DNA of 64,000 bases, taken from Triatoma infestans. Taxonomy: Eukaryota; Arthropoda; Insecta; Hemiptera; Reduviidae. Below the pieces are notes generated by a model. That model did no database searches. It was not told the DNA's origin and saw only the letters and a program-made list of their open reading frames with translations. Positions 43,545 to 54,739 of the stretch are shown piece by piece. The position numbers and the translations under genes were made by a program. Numbering within the stretch: the stretch's first letter is position 1; each line of letters begins with the position of its first letter. The stretch is taken from contig JAAEAF010002696.1 in the NCBI GenBank assembly GCA_011037195.1, positions 1 to 64,000 of the forward strand, written 5' to 3'.

Positions 43545-44400
43545 TTAAAATTGCCGCCGTAACAAATTTAATAACTAAATATATAATATAACTCTATAGG
43601 CAGTGTCCTAATGAGAGAGTGGGGGTAGTCCCTTTAAAATTGCCCTTTCACTCAGTCACAAAGTAACATCCAGACAAGTAACGTCGTATATGTGCGAATA
43701 TTTGCCTACTCAATTTACATTTCCGCTTTTCCGTTTGGTGAAAACCCCATGCGTTCCATCTGGTTTTCCTCGGAGTTAGTGGTGATAAGTCACAAGCTAT
43801 CACTCGAACAAGTAATATAGTGTATTGCGAATATTTGCCTACTCAATTTACATTTCCGCTTTCCGTTTGGTGAAAAACCCATGCGTTCCATCTGGTTTTC
43901 CTCGGAGTTAGTGGTGATAAGTCACAAAGTAACATCCAGACAAGTAACGTATATGTGCGAATATTTGCCTATGTGAATTAGACTTCCGGTTTTCCTTCTG
44001 GTGAAAACCCATGTTTGCCACATCTGGTGTTCCTCAGCGTTAATCGTGATAGTCGATTTCTTGTCGGGTGAGTGCCTCACGGATTCTCCAAGCCTGTTAG
44101 GATTGAACGGCAAGCACGTGGTCTCTACTTCCGTTGCTTCTCCGACCTTACAGCTTTCCTGGAGCCCGTTTAAATCTTCATCTATTTTCATCAGCCGTAC
44201 TGTGTGGACAACGACGCTGGAATTACAGGCATATGGTTCTTTTTTGTTTCCTTTCCTGTCTCCTATTTCCTTCAATTCCCCATATGGGCTGAAGGACTTC
44301 AGTCGGACCACACTAATTTTTAAGGTGTCTGCGTTTAGAGGTAAGCGCCACTCCTTTTGGCTTGGTGAATTTAATAACTATTTTTTGCTTCTCATTTTGT
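43545..44400 (+). mobile_element. Penelope-like leader with tandem array and splice donor
   Basis: Matches 19746-19966 and 20728-21230. It contains AATTGCCGCC, CAGTGTCCTAA, a 133-bp tandem array (43655-44053), ACTTCCGGTTTTCC at 43982, and GTTTAGAG/GTAAGCGCCACTCC at 44333-44354. The last is a consensus splice donor conserved with 21175. The 162-codon frame at 44001-44489 crosses the donor and has no domain I recognise. Assignment to Penelope-like elements rests on similarity to 20728-21380, which carries a hammerhead-like core; this copy shows none. Confidence 0.4.
43655..44053 (+). repeat. Tandem repeat, three units of ~133 bp
   Basis: Units start with GTCACAA at 43655, 43789 and 43921. They share CGAATATTTGCCTACTCAAT, TTACATTTCCGCTTT, TTGGTGAAAA..CCCATGCGTT and CCATCTGGTTTTCCTCGGAG. 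Units 1 and 2 are very close; unit 3 is diverged and resembles the single unit near 20850. Confidence 0.85.
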
Positions 44401-45570
44401 ATTTATTTAATATTAATTTGTTCATGTTATATGAGCCCCTTGGCTCACTCTTTAATCTTTCTATACAGTCCACTTACTATTTTCTGTAATTTAATATTCT
44501 CATTATTTTCTTTTAAATTTTACTTTAGCTCATTTATTATTCATTTTATTATACCTGGTTTTTTACCAACCAGAGCCTACCAGAGGGACTGGAAAGCCTA
44601 CGAAAGGCGCCCCCTCTCACCTTTTAATTTTCTTTTATTGTTTATTTTATTTCCTGTTTTTTTATTAAACACAGATATTTGGATTAATCTAGTCGGTTAC
44701 TATGGATTGTTTCTTAATGGATTTTTTGTTTTTTTTTTTATTTCAAAAACAAAAAAAAACATTAAAATTGGGTTAAGCATGATATTTTACAATTTAACTT
44801 CCCTAAAGTTTCTACGTCACATTTAAATAAGTTCGAATAAGTGCAAACATCTTTATCATTAAGCAATTCCTAAAATGGACTGACTACACTTTATTCCCAT
44901 ATATTTACGCAAATGTTTCATCTCTTAAAAAAAAAGGCATTAAACATGGACATATAAGACTCATATGGAGATAAAAGCAAATATGTTATATACCAGACTA
45001 GAAGTGATGTTTAGGAAAGCTTTGAAAAGGGGGTAGTAGTAAGTAATATCTACCGAGTATATACATACATCGTTGGATGTTGCATGTGTAAATCTTGAAA
45101 TGTATGCTTATCAAGGCTTCTCTTGTATCATTGAAATTAATGGAAGGGTGAAATACTGGTGTATTTTATTAAGCAGTGCAGTGAATATAATTATTTGGAA
45201 AATGTTGTACTTAAGATCTCCCTGGGATGTCCTCTTTCTAAATTCACAATATTCTTGGTAAATATTTCTTGAAATATTTGAAATTCCTTAAAGTGTTCCA
45301 TCATATTTTAGTAAACCTAAACAATGGGCCAGAATCTGATCGGAATGCTCAATGTGTGTAATAGTAATTTGAAATATTTTTATTGTTAATTAAAAATAAG
45401 ATGCTTTATAAAATTAGAATACATTTTTATCCCTATCTATATAAGTTTGCATAATTATACCTAGTATTACTTTATTTTTTTTACATTTTACATTTTACTT
45501 AGACATAGAAAAGAAAGGTTGGGAAAATAACCAAGGAAAAATTCACAATGGAACTACGAGCGAAAACCAT
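44401..45570. other. AT-rich stretch without recognised features
   Basis: Frames 44362-44826 and 45073-45261 are T-rich and give no recognisable domain; not called. Confidence 0.4.
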
Positions 45571-45578
45571 ACAACTTT

Positions 45579-46557
45579 TACTTTCTCATACTTCCTAGTA
45601 AGAGGAAGTATTGTAATCTTGTCAAATTTTCGATATCGAGTTTTCACTGGAAATATCCGTTTTGAGGTCCCCTGAGTACAAAAAAGTTGTTTTTAGCAAA
45701 TGGTCTCTGTGTGTGTGTATATGTGTATGTGAATAGCATAGCTCAAAAATGAAAAACCGTAGAAAATGGAAACTTGATATTCCGTTTAGGTATCACCTTG
45801 GGATCTGACGGTACGTTATCTGTCAAAATTCCTCGACCGGAAGTACCACTAGTTAGTTGGTCTACTTTACTAGTTGTTTTTTTTTTACTTTTTTCTCAAT
45901 AATGGCTCCCAGAATTTTCTTCAACAATGGAATATTAACTGCAAACAGCTACAACTTTTATTTGAAACGTTTCTCTGGGAAAATTCATTTAAGGGCACTT
46001 TTGGTGGAGGGGTGAGGTTAGGATTTCATTTAAAGTGCTATTTCAATTTATTAGACAATTCTGTCATCTAAATAATGTTAATAGAATTAAGTATGTTGTT
46101 TGGAAAAAATCGGATAACCGGAAATGCGTTTACTTTACCACTTTGACTTTTTCGCGATTTTCTCAAAAATGGCTTTGATGATTTTCTTGAAACTTCGTAT
46201 TGGAGACAAAAGATCTATAAACATACAAAGATCTATAACTTTTATTTAAAACATTTCTCTGGGAAAATTCATTTAAGGGCACTTTTAGGGGAGAGGTGTG
46301 GGGTTATGTGTTTCTCTAAATTGCTATCATAGTTGTTTATACAATTCTATCATCCAAACAAAATTAATTAGAAATAAATAAATAGCCAAAATTCCGTGTT
46401 TCAAGAAAATTAGTTAACCGGAAGTGCGCTTTTACTAAACAGTTTATTCAGTTTTCGACGAATTTCATTAAATTTGTTGCACAAGCCAAATAAAATTTGT
46501 AAATTATAATTTTGAGAACTGGAGTAAGAGAAAGTTGTGTGAGTGTTTCACACCAGA
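45579..46557 (-). repeat. Repeat family W, full-length copy W4 (orientation B)
   Basis: Begins TACTTTCTCATACTTCC (hairpin side) and ends GGAGTAAGAGAAAGTTGTGTG and TTTCACACCAGA, followed by a T16 run. All three subunits are present. A GTGTGTGTGTATATG tract replaces the longer microsatellite of other copies. Non-coding. Confidence 0.87.
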
Positions 46558-46574
46558 TTTTTTTTTTTTTTTTT

Positions 46575-48930
46575 CATCCAACAACCCCCGTGGTAATTTT
46601 CTACCATAATCAGTATCCTCGAAATATGTATTTTCGGCAAAAACCCAATTACGAATATTTTTCACAAGATCGCAAAAATTCCTTTAAGCAGTGGCAAGAG
46701 AATGTGACAACGTGATAAGAATAAAACTAATTTCCATGGGCTGTCCGAAAAAAAGGAAATTGTAAATCAATCTGACCGCTACATTAAGAACAGTATTGTT
46801 TATATTGATAACACTGAAAAATTAATTAACATTCTTCCTAAATTCATTTTATTAATTTGTAGACGCTTTAAAATTACCAATAAATATATAAAGAAGCGAT
46901 ATAGCGATATGCTTTTAGAATGCTTATTATTTTTTATTTTTTGTAATATCTTAAAATAGAAATTTTAATTATTTAATTGGTTGCTTTATATTTCTTAAAA
47001 AAGTTTATAAAATCACGTTCTTCTTTGGCAAATTGAGACTCATTACAATAACTATCTTATTGTACAGAACATCGTCTGTTAATATACGAGATATTTAATA
47101 TTGTTAGCGCGGCTCCAAGAATATCGATCAATCCCTCTATACATTGGCAATATAACCTACTTTTGTGCTATGCTATGTCCTAGCTTTAGTGGTAGAAAAC
47201 CCTTTTTATTGTATTTGTTTCATTCTAATTTAACAAATTTGTCCAAGTTATTACTTTCATATCATTTCTTCGTTCAAAACGTCGCAATGTCTTCTTCTTT
47301 CTCTTCAACTTTGATTATCGTGGCATTGTCTATAGATAGCCTAAAAAATCCCTCCCCAGATTTTGTTACATTATTCTTGGAGTTTAGTCGGACGCATTTT
47401 ATACCTCAATTTTTAAACCATCATAACTTTATTTGATGTTCCGTCTGGCAAGTTTTGTATCTTGGAATATTCACATTGAATCTTTGAACTCAAAACCTAT
47501 TTAAGTAAAACTTATTATAATAGATCAGTATGGCAGTTTTGCAAATTATTGGTTTTTACAATTATTGTTCTACTTACTAAAACCTTGTCCATTCTATTGT
47601 TGCATCCATTTTATTTTCACTTCCTGTGTGTCAATTACGGCAATAAAGTCCATTATTCAGGTTCTAAGCTGGCATTGTTTTAATTTCCATTTATGCTCAA
47701 ATTAAATTTGAACATTCTGCGATTCCTGAATCTGGCAGGAGTACTTTTTAAGATTTACTCAAATATTGCTCCACAGGAAACTTTCGAATATGGTCACAAG
47801 AATGGCGTGTTCTTTCTGCTTCCATTTTTACGCTTCATGTTCTTATACGACAGTTTATCAAGCCATGAAGTTCGAGTTATCAACCCACAAATTGACCCGT
47901 CATCAGAGTTTCAGAATAACTACTTTATTGCTAGCTGAAACTCTCTCATTCTTCAAAATGGTCATTTGAAATATAGCAGTATCCAACTTTCCAGCTGGAT
48001 CAGATCCGTCTTTTCTGCGTCCGTTTTAGGTTGCATACCAGTACCTAGTTTATCGTCCTTTGAAATCCTCTTGCTTCAAATTGACGATATCAATATAGTG
48101 TATTTTATTGACCCATGAGTCTCCCATTTTCCAGCCCTTTCCAGCATTATATTTTTGCGGTTATTTTATCTTTCTTTATGCCTCCTCTCATCTTTCAAAG
48201 CGGCCATATCGTAGAAATGTCCGACTATCTACAGTTGCAGTCCTTATTCTTGATAATGTCCCCCCCTAGAATTCTAGCAAAACTCATTTTCATGAAAAAC
48301 CTTGCTACCTAAAAAAGCGTCATTGTAACCAAAAATAATATGAAGAACGCAAATATTTTGAATTCCTTAACGTCGCTACTGTAAAAATGTCCATAAGAGA
48401 GCTTTTCCAGATAATATGTATATGTTTTTTTTCTAAATATATCAAATTTTAGACTCGATTGTTTTAGAGTAGATAATTAATAACTTCCAAAACATAAACC
48501 CACTGAAAAATATGGGTTTTTCCAACATGATATAAGGAAGTACTTTAGGACCCAGCATCATATAAACAAATGTCGCACAATCTTTTATTGCTATTGCACT
48601 TCCCCGTGTGAGGGCGGTGATTATTTTTATACGTCAGCGAACTCTGAAGGAAACCTTGTTAAAACTGTGTCATTTCTATTAATAATATTAATTACAATTT
48701 AGAGGAAAATAAAAAATTAATAACTTATTAACAGAAATATATTGTATTTAAACAAAATATTTTACTGCAATATTTCGCAGATTAAAATCAAGTTTATGAA
48801 AAAGAAGTACTTTTTTTAAATTATTAATTTTTTTTTTTTTAATGATTCGGTAAAAAAACAAACAAAAAATATTGTTCTCAGTCAGGTTTAATAAAGACTA
48901 TTTTTAATTTAGCTTTACGATAATATCATC
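46575..48930. other. Long stretch without assigned features
   Basis: 2.3 kb of A/T-rich DNA. Frames at 47101-47436 and 47693-47938 give no recognisable domain on either strand, and I saw no RNA gene. It may hold an old repeat without another copy here. Confidence 0.45.
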
Positions 48931-48941
48931 AGCCATAATGT

Positions 48942-49330
48942 TGTAATGTATTTGTGTGGATGTGTAATTTGTAGTAAGTAGCACGAGCGATTTTGTATGA
49001 AGGGCTTGTTAAGATGTAGTTTAAAAGAGAAGAAGAGTTAACATTGATAAAGAAGTCACACTGTTTTTCAAAAGATATATTCTCTAAGGGAAATTAAGAT
49101 AACAACAATATGCTTATAAATTAATTGGAATAACTCTTAAAACTTGATACTGTGAAGTGTTCTGTTTGAAGGTTGAGCTTAGACTATATACTCTTTACTC
49201 TTTTAAAGCTGATGGCTCTCTTCTTTGGAATTGCTTTCTCTCTCGCGGGGGAATTTTCTTACAAAGGTTTGCCCTAACGGGATTTTGTGCCTTTGTTTTT
49301 CTATTTAGTAATGACCAGATTTAATATACC
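48942..49330 (+). repeat. LTR-like repeat family B, copy 2
   Basis: Starts TGTAATGTATTTGTG and shares AAGTCACACTGTTTTTCAAA, AGATATATTCTCTAAGGG and AAATTAAG with copy 1. It also has GCACGAGCGATTTTGTATG, as in family A. No ORF. Confidence 0.5.
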
Positions 49331-49684
49331 TGGTTCTAAAATACATACTTTTTGAAGGTAAATTCACAGCACTAAAAATTATAAAATATTAACAAAAATA
49401 CAATTTTGGATACTATAAAATATTCAGAAACTTTAAACTATTATTTTTCGATTTTGTTATTCCACTACAATGTCGTGGCTAAATTATAGCTATCGTTAAA
49501 TTTGCAATGCTTCCGAAGTTATTATAAGTTTATAAAATATGGCATATTAAAATTTCCAGAAAGCAAGTTTTAATATTTTTTTACACTCTTAACACTTCAG
49601 TATTCGTCGAACACATTTGGAAGTAATTGATTCATTTTGATATAAATCATTGTCAACACTGCTCCTCCAACATTTAGTAACTCC

Positions 49685-49895
49685 CACAACTACTATGGCG
49701 CAGCAGTCCATGGAAGGACCCAAGGATTGCCTGACGGTGATTTGTAATATGCATAGGTATGCTACCAACTTTTGTAACTTTTCAATTTTTTCCATTATGC
49801 TGGGTCAACATTGACTTTGCCCTCACGGGGAATCTCACTCTGAATTCTTAGACCAAAGGCGAATGCGCTAGCTATTAGACATCAAACCGTAAGAG
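49685..49895 (-). repeat. tRNA-derived SINE family 2, copy 3
   Basis: Minus-strand copy with ATGCTGGGTCAACATTGACT, TTGCCCTCACGGGGAATC (remnant B box), GCGAATGCGCTAGCTATTAG (A-box side) and GGTGATTTG near its tail. The middle (TAGCGCCCTAGG block) is deleted or replaced. Confidence 0.75.
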
Positions 49896-49899
49896 AATA

Positions 49900-50590
49900 C
49901 CTCCCACAACTTTCCTACGAATAATAACAGCTGTTTTATCTCGTTATTGTGACTTTCTGCTGGACACATACTTTAAAAACAAGTTATTGCTCTACTATTG
50001 CAGTATGGGGCGGTAACTTATATAGTTTTAATTTCCACTATTGTAATACATGATCTGAGGTGCATAATTTATTTCAAATAGTTCAAGTTCAAGAATAGAA
50101 GAAGTTCAAACCCAGATGATTGGCACTGATGGATTATCTGAACTGGAAAGAGTGGAAGAAGAAGAAGTTGAAGAAAGTGTTTCTTCTGTATTTTGTAGAA
50201 TCTCTTGATAATAAAGAAAAGGGCCAGACAAAATAGGGAAAGACAGATTTGAAAAAAACGGTTGCACAGCATATTGTAATATATAGTCTCAGTTAAGTGG
50301 CAGTTTCCTTAATGATAATATCAAAAATTTTAAATAGCCTAAAGATTAATTTAGGTTAATTTATTAATTAAAAACATAAATAAATGAGATTGTTACCAGC
50401 TCAAATAATTTATGTAGTACAGCAGAAAGGAAATACTTGCTAATTTGACAAAAACCGTCTTGCTAATTTTACAGATAAAGAACTAATCGAAAAACACTTA
50501 CAGAAATATTTGACTGTCTCAGATATTGGTGTTTCAAACAACGTTTGAAATCAAAGTAATAAATTATATCTCTGTGCAATTAGTAATAAA
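49900..50590. other. AT-rich stretch without recognised features
   Basis: Nothing supported. Confidence 0.4.
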
Positions 50591-50602
50591 TAAAATCATT
50601 AT

Positions 50603-51629
50603 CAGAGTTATTTCCCGTGATAGCCTGCTTCTTTTTTATGGTCATCGACCGTTTCGGGCGTTCGCCCATCTTCAGGATGCGTTTGTCAAACAGTTTGATA
50701 ACATAGATTTGCACAGAGCAAATTTAGTTTATAAACTGACTGGTCTTTAAATGTTTTTGTTAAATGCCTAATTATGTCAAGAGTGGGAGGTGGATGGTAC
50801 CTGAGTGGGAAAAGAACACATATTTTGGGTCTTTAAAGAGGCATATTTTTCTTTAAAATGGAAACATCCAACACGTGGGATCTATATCTTAAACTACATT
50901 GTTTGAGGGTGATTCAGTCTAAATTTAATTATCCATACCATCTTACTATTATATTTATTTATTTATAACAGCTCTTAATAGCACTGTGTGAGCCGTGGGT
51001 TGCTGTGAAATAGTCACTGTCAAGAAAGGACAAATTACGACTTGTATGATGGTAAGATAGTATAGAAAAATAAACAATATTTTGTTAAACAAAATAAGCA
51101 AATAAACAATCAATCAATCTATATAAGCAGGTTGTTTGATGACACTAACATATTTCGCATTTCACCCTTCACAATTCACACACGCCATCCAGGCAAGCAT
51201 GTATACCTAAATATGGTTTCTTTACGGGGCTAAATATATCAAGTCTAAACTAGCTTTTATAAATGTATCATTGAAAAAATTATACAAGTGTGTTAACCAA
51301 GCTTAATGTAATGTAATGTTCCGCATTGACCTTTTATTTTCTCGACTTGCATACATTATTTACATATGTACACCTTAAAGGCAGTTATGATTCGTATATA
51401 CAGACTTTAAAAACTAGCAGATTTAAAACTAAAACTAAAATCTATTTGGTTTTTAAACCAAACTTAAGTTTTTAAAACTTAAATACTGCCTGTTATGACA
51501 CTGTTTGGACAAACGCAACCTGAAGATGGGCGAACGCCTGAAACTGGTCGATGACGACCAAAAAGAAGCAGGCTATCACGGAAAATATCTCTGATACTTT
51601 CCAGCTATGCGGAACCATCCACAATAACT
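50603..51629. mobile_element. Penelope-like inverted pair A
   Basis: Two divergent copies of a terminal segment: minus strand at about 50603-50715, plus strand at about 51500-51629. They share CCTGAAGATGGGCGAACGCC, the GAAAC-GGTCGATGAC block, AAGCAGGCTATCACGG and TCTGATAC. Each has a hammerhead-like core (50652-50675 minus; 51520-51543 plus). About 780 bp of non-coding A/T-rich DNA lies between. AAAATCATTAT (50592-50602) and AAAATGATTAT (51630-51640) may be an 11-bp TSD with one mismatch. No RT was found. Confidence 0.6.
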
Positions 51630-51734
51630 AAAATGATTATATTCGTTTTCTAAACAATTCTGCCAGTCATAAATTATGTATATTGAAGTTGTTGTACTTT
51701 AATGGTTAGCTTGACGTCACTGTTCCCCCAGAAC

Positions 51735-51985
51735 GCCCCCCCCCAAAATCAATATTCCTGTGAAATTGTTTCAATTAAAAGTGATACGTATTTTTGTATG
51801 TAAGATATGAAGTTTAAAAAAACCTTCGAGTAGAGTGGTACCACCTAAACGGATTTCTACGATTTTTAGTTTTTTTTAATTTATATTGTTCACACACACA
51901 CAAATTTTTAAAAACCACTATTACGTATGTTCATTGAGTCAAGACATGTATTTCCGGCATAAACTCAATAAGAGAACAATAATTC
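51735..51985 (+). repeat. Repeat family W, degraded fragment
   Basis: Orientation A, keeping GTGGTACCACCTAAACGGA, GATTTTTAGTTTTTT, (CA)n at 51892-51902, AGACATGTATTTCCGGC and ATAAACTCAATAAGAG. Large gaps. Confidence 0.6.
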
Positions 51986-52245
51986 TGCCAGATTCCAGCC
52001 GTATAAAGCAGTGCAGATTTGATAACAGTCAATTTCCAATTGTTTTTGTTCTTTTCACAAATGTAGAGACACTCTTTTGTTGTAATAATCCGCTTATTGT
52101 ATAGAGAAGTTTTAGACTCGGTAATACGTACAAAACCTTGATTGTATTGTATAGAGGAAATTCTGAAATACTTCCTTCCAATCAGATATATATTAAATAA
52201 ATTGTCAACTCTGTGACTGTGAGGTGCCAGTTAATAATAAAATAG
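51986..52245. other. Intergenic stretch
   Basis: No features recognised; 52247-52250 is the TSD of the next element. Confidence 0.35.
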
Positions 52246-52250
52246 TGAAT

Positions 52251-52949
52251 TGTACTGGTATCGTTTTATGGATACCGGAAGTCGAAGTGAGGAGTAAGTG
52301 TTGATAGTTGAGAGTTTTAGAGAGTTGTTATTCGAAATACGTACTACTGATTTATGAAAATAAACTATATTTTAACAAATAATTTAAAGCGTATTGAAAC
52401 AGAAAAACTAAGATGCACAATTGTAAGTGAATATAAGAATTATGAAATGAATATAAAATATTAAATAAGCAGTGTTAAAACCTTAAATAGCGACGCGCTC
52501 GCGATGTGTGATGGTGTCTCTGATCTTCTTTCGTACTGGCACTTAACTGATTGATAACTCGAACTTAACTGATCTGGAACTCCAGTGGGGCGACGTTTAT
52601 ATTTGCATCACTCACACATCGCCTGATGTGTAAGTACGGGCCACACTAAGACATCTCTCGTAGTATATTGACCCTAGGGGTGGTCGGCAGTTAACAAAGG
52701 CTGTTTTGGCCGGGGTGGCGACGCTTTGTTAACAGATGCTCTTGAGTGTAAGTTGACCCTTGTTTGAAGGAAATACAAAAAGGGTTTTGCGGCGGTTCTC
52801 TTGACTGTATATTGACCCCTGTTTGAAAGGGGTTCTTGACCTGCAGATAGCGGCTGGCTGGATCCTTTTCCAAATTCCAACCACTAGTTATAATTTTTAG
52901 ATTTATTTAAAAATTATATCTTCTTTCTTATTCTTGCCATCACATCACA
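52251..52949 (-). repeat. Solo LTR, family C, copy 3
   Basis: 699 bp, minus-strand TGTGATGTGATGGCAAG at the start and TG/CA ends intact, with a 4-bp TSD (GAAT at 52247-52250 and 52950-52953). The TATA-like element is the complement of GACGTTTATATTTGC (52593-52607). The tandem CAAGGGTCAA blocks are fewer than in copy 1. Intact ends make it the cleanest copy. Confidence 0.87.
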
Positions 52950-52953
52950 GAAT

Positions 52954-53330
52954 CGATCTCTTTTTCAAAATCTTTGGGAATTGTTTATTTTCGGGGACTC
53001 TAAATTTCTTAGGCTTTTTTAAGCTCAAGCATATCCTTCGCCAAACCTATTTCCTAATCGTAGTCCCGAATCTTTTCTCTTTACATCCTAGTCTCAAGTA
53101 TGCTGTTGAGTGCTCGCTCCATTCCTCTACGCAGCACACAAAGCTTATTCCCCCAAAATCCTAACTCATTCAATACATTTATATAATTAATAAACTCAAT
53201 ACAATTATAAAATTGATATATTTCGCCTTTAAACTTGAAAATTTATTTATTTGCCCTTACATAAGTATAGAGGTAGTGGTGGCGAAGCGCGGCTAACTAG
53301 GATAAATATACTTGAAGTAAGTGTATAATA
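52954..53330. other. Non-coding stretch without recognised features
   Basis: Nothing supported. Confidence 0.35.
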
Positions 53331-53335
53331 TAGTG

Positions 53336-53537
53336 TAGAAGACACCACCTCTAACATTCACTCTAACCCCTCCTCTATAACTCTTGAAATGTGACGTTAC
53401 AAATTTCAGAAAACATCTCTCTAAAATCATCTTTTCTAAAAAATTATTTCAATTAAAAGTGATATAATCTGTGCAGTTAGTATATTTTCCAAGTTTAAAG
53501 AAAACCGTTATAGTCATTTTTCAAACCTCATCCCAAT
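53336..53537 (+). repeat. Repeat family W, degraded copy, left part
   Basis: Orientation A, similar to 51740-51840: ATTTCAATTAAAAGTGATA, AGTTTAAAGAAAACCGTTAT and CCCCTCCTCTATAAC. It is interrupted by the Penelope-like insertion at 53550-53845. Confidence 0.5.
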
Positions 53538-53549
53538 CCACTTCTGTAA

Positions 53550-53845
53550 TTTTTTGTGGTGGTTGGTACCGCAGAGCTGGAAAGCATCAGAGACATTTTC
53601 CGTGGTAGCCTGCTTCATTTTGTGGTCATCGACCGGTTTCGGGCGTTCGCCCATCTTCAGGATGCGTTTTTTCAAACAGTGTGACAACACAGACTTGCAC
53701 AGAGCAAACTTAGTTTACACACTCTATGTTGTCACACTGTCTGTGTCGCCACACTGTCTGAAAAACGCATCCTGAAGATGGGCGAACGCCCGAAACCGGT
53801 CGATGACCACAAAATGAAGCAGGCTACCACGGAAAATGGCTCTGA
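53550..53845 (-). mobile_element. Penelope-like inverted pair B with 12-bp TSD
   Basis: Flanked by CCACTTCTGTAA at 53538-53549 and 53846-53857. The minus-strand copy (53550-53710) ends in CCAACCACCACAAAAAA, a short A-tail next to the TSD. A plus-strand copy (about 53750-53845) is its inverted partner, cut short at its 3' side. Each holds CTGAAGA, a GGGCG/CGCCC stem and GAAAC (53637-53660 minus; 53772-53795 plus). Short duplicated ACACTGTCTG-type blocks lie in the 50-bp spacer. Variable TSDs and inverted end pieces fit Penelope-like insertions; no coding part remains. Confidence 0.65.
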
Positions 53846-53857
53846 CCACTTCTGTAA

Positions 53858-54130
53858 AGTCATACTTTCGTTTATTCCATTTTCTTCACATTTGGAATTA
53901 TAGCATTGCATTAAATTTTATCATAATTTTATATAAATGGTAGAACCATACATTGTATAGTAATGCTATTTTGGATGAAAGGTTTAACGTTGCTGCTCCT
54001 CCAGAACCCCCCCCCCCCTAAAGAATCAATTTTTCCTGCAAATGTCTTTGATATAAATGATAGGCATTTATGTGTGTTGATTGTATGCATAGTATAGAGG
54101 AAATCCTTGGATAATTCATTTTCAAAAAAA
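53858..54130 (+). repeat. Repeat family W, degraded copy, right part
   Basis: Continues the W relative after the insertion: ATGAAAGGTTTAACG, CTGCTCCTCCAGAACC (C-run), AATTTTTCCTGCAAATG and TATAGAGGAAATCC. Homology is weak but ordered. Confidence 0.45.
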
Positions 54131-54234
54131 CAAAAATCGTATAAAAAAATGAGATACTAAGAAATATTAATTCGTGGATGGGGGTCCGCAATGCTGGATA
54201 ACATCTGGTATTTTATCCGTCTTAGCATGTGAAA

Positions 54235-54700
54235 TGTAATCGGTGTGATGTGATGTTTTATGTTTGTAAATATTGTAGTACGAGCTGTTTTGTGATAGAG
54301 ATAGACATATTAGAAATAAGAATAAGAACCATTTTTAAATAAATAATTTAACTATATATTAAATTAGTAAATTTACAAGGTTATTATTAATTGTGAATCT
54401 GGAATTAACTTATAAATAAATAAATAGATCAAATAATTAGTAGCTAGATTGATTCAACTCAAAATGTTTGAACTTATAACTGGCACTGATGCTGACTCCT
54501 TGATTAATATTGGTAAAATGTCCAAATTAGATTATCTCTTTGAATGCAGAATTTAGACTTTATCTCTTCAAAGAATACCTTCTCTTGGTAGTTCAAAACC
54601 TTCCCTGTAAGAAGGGGCAAAAAGACAAAGCTGACTAAGTTCTATGACCACTTCTGTAACGGTGTCTTCTACCTGGGTTTTACCCCTTTTTTTGCCAACT
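54235..54700 (+). repeat. LTR-like repeat family A, copy 3
   Basis: TGTAATCGGTGTGATGTG start, ATTAAATTAGTAAATTTACA middle, and CTTCTGTAACGGTGTCTTC near the end, matching copy 2 (CTTCTGTAACGGTGT). It separates TCTGGTATTTTATCCGTC (54204) from the rest of a Penelope-like end, suggesting it was inserted there. Confidence 0.55.
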
Positions 54701-54739
54701 TTGAATTTTTTTATTTCAAATCATAATTTTCTTCAAATT

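Noticed and set aside
43655..44053. CRISPR-like array
   Set aside because: Three 133-bp near-identical units without short repeat/spacer alternation, in eukaryotic DNA.
44001..44489. 162-codon frame that could be a host exon
   Set aside because: No recognisable domain; lies in a leader region that recurs at 20728-21230 and crosses a conserved splice donor.
47101..48312. Several moderate frames that might be a gene
   Set aside because: No domain on either strand, no consistent frame between segments, and composition no different from its A/T-rich surroundings.
51520..51543. Functional hammerhead ribozyme
   Set aside because: CTGANGA, stem II and GAAA are present, but no clear NUH cleavage triplet after stem III; reported only as hammerhead-like.
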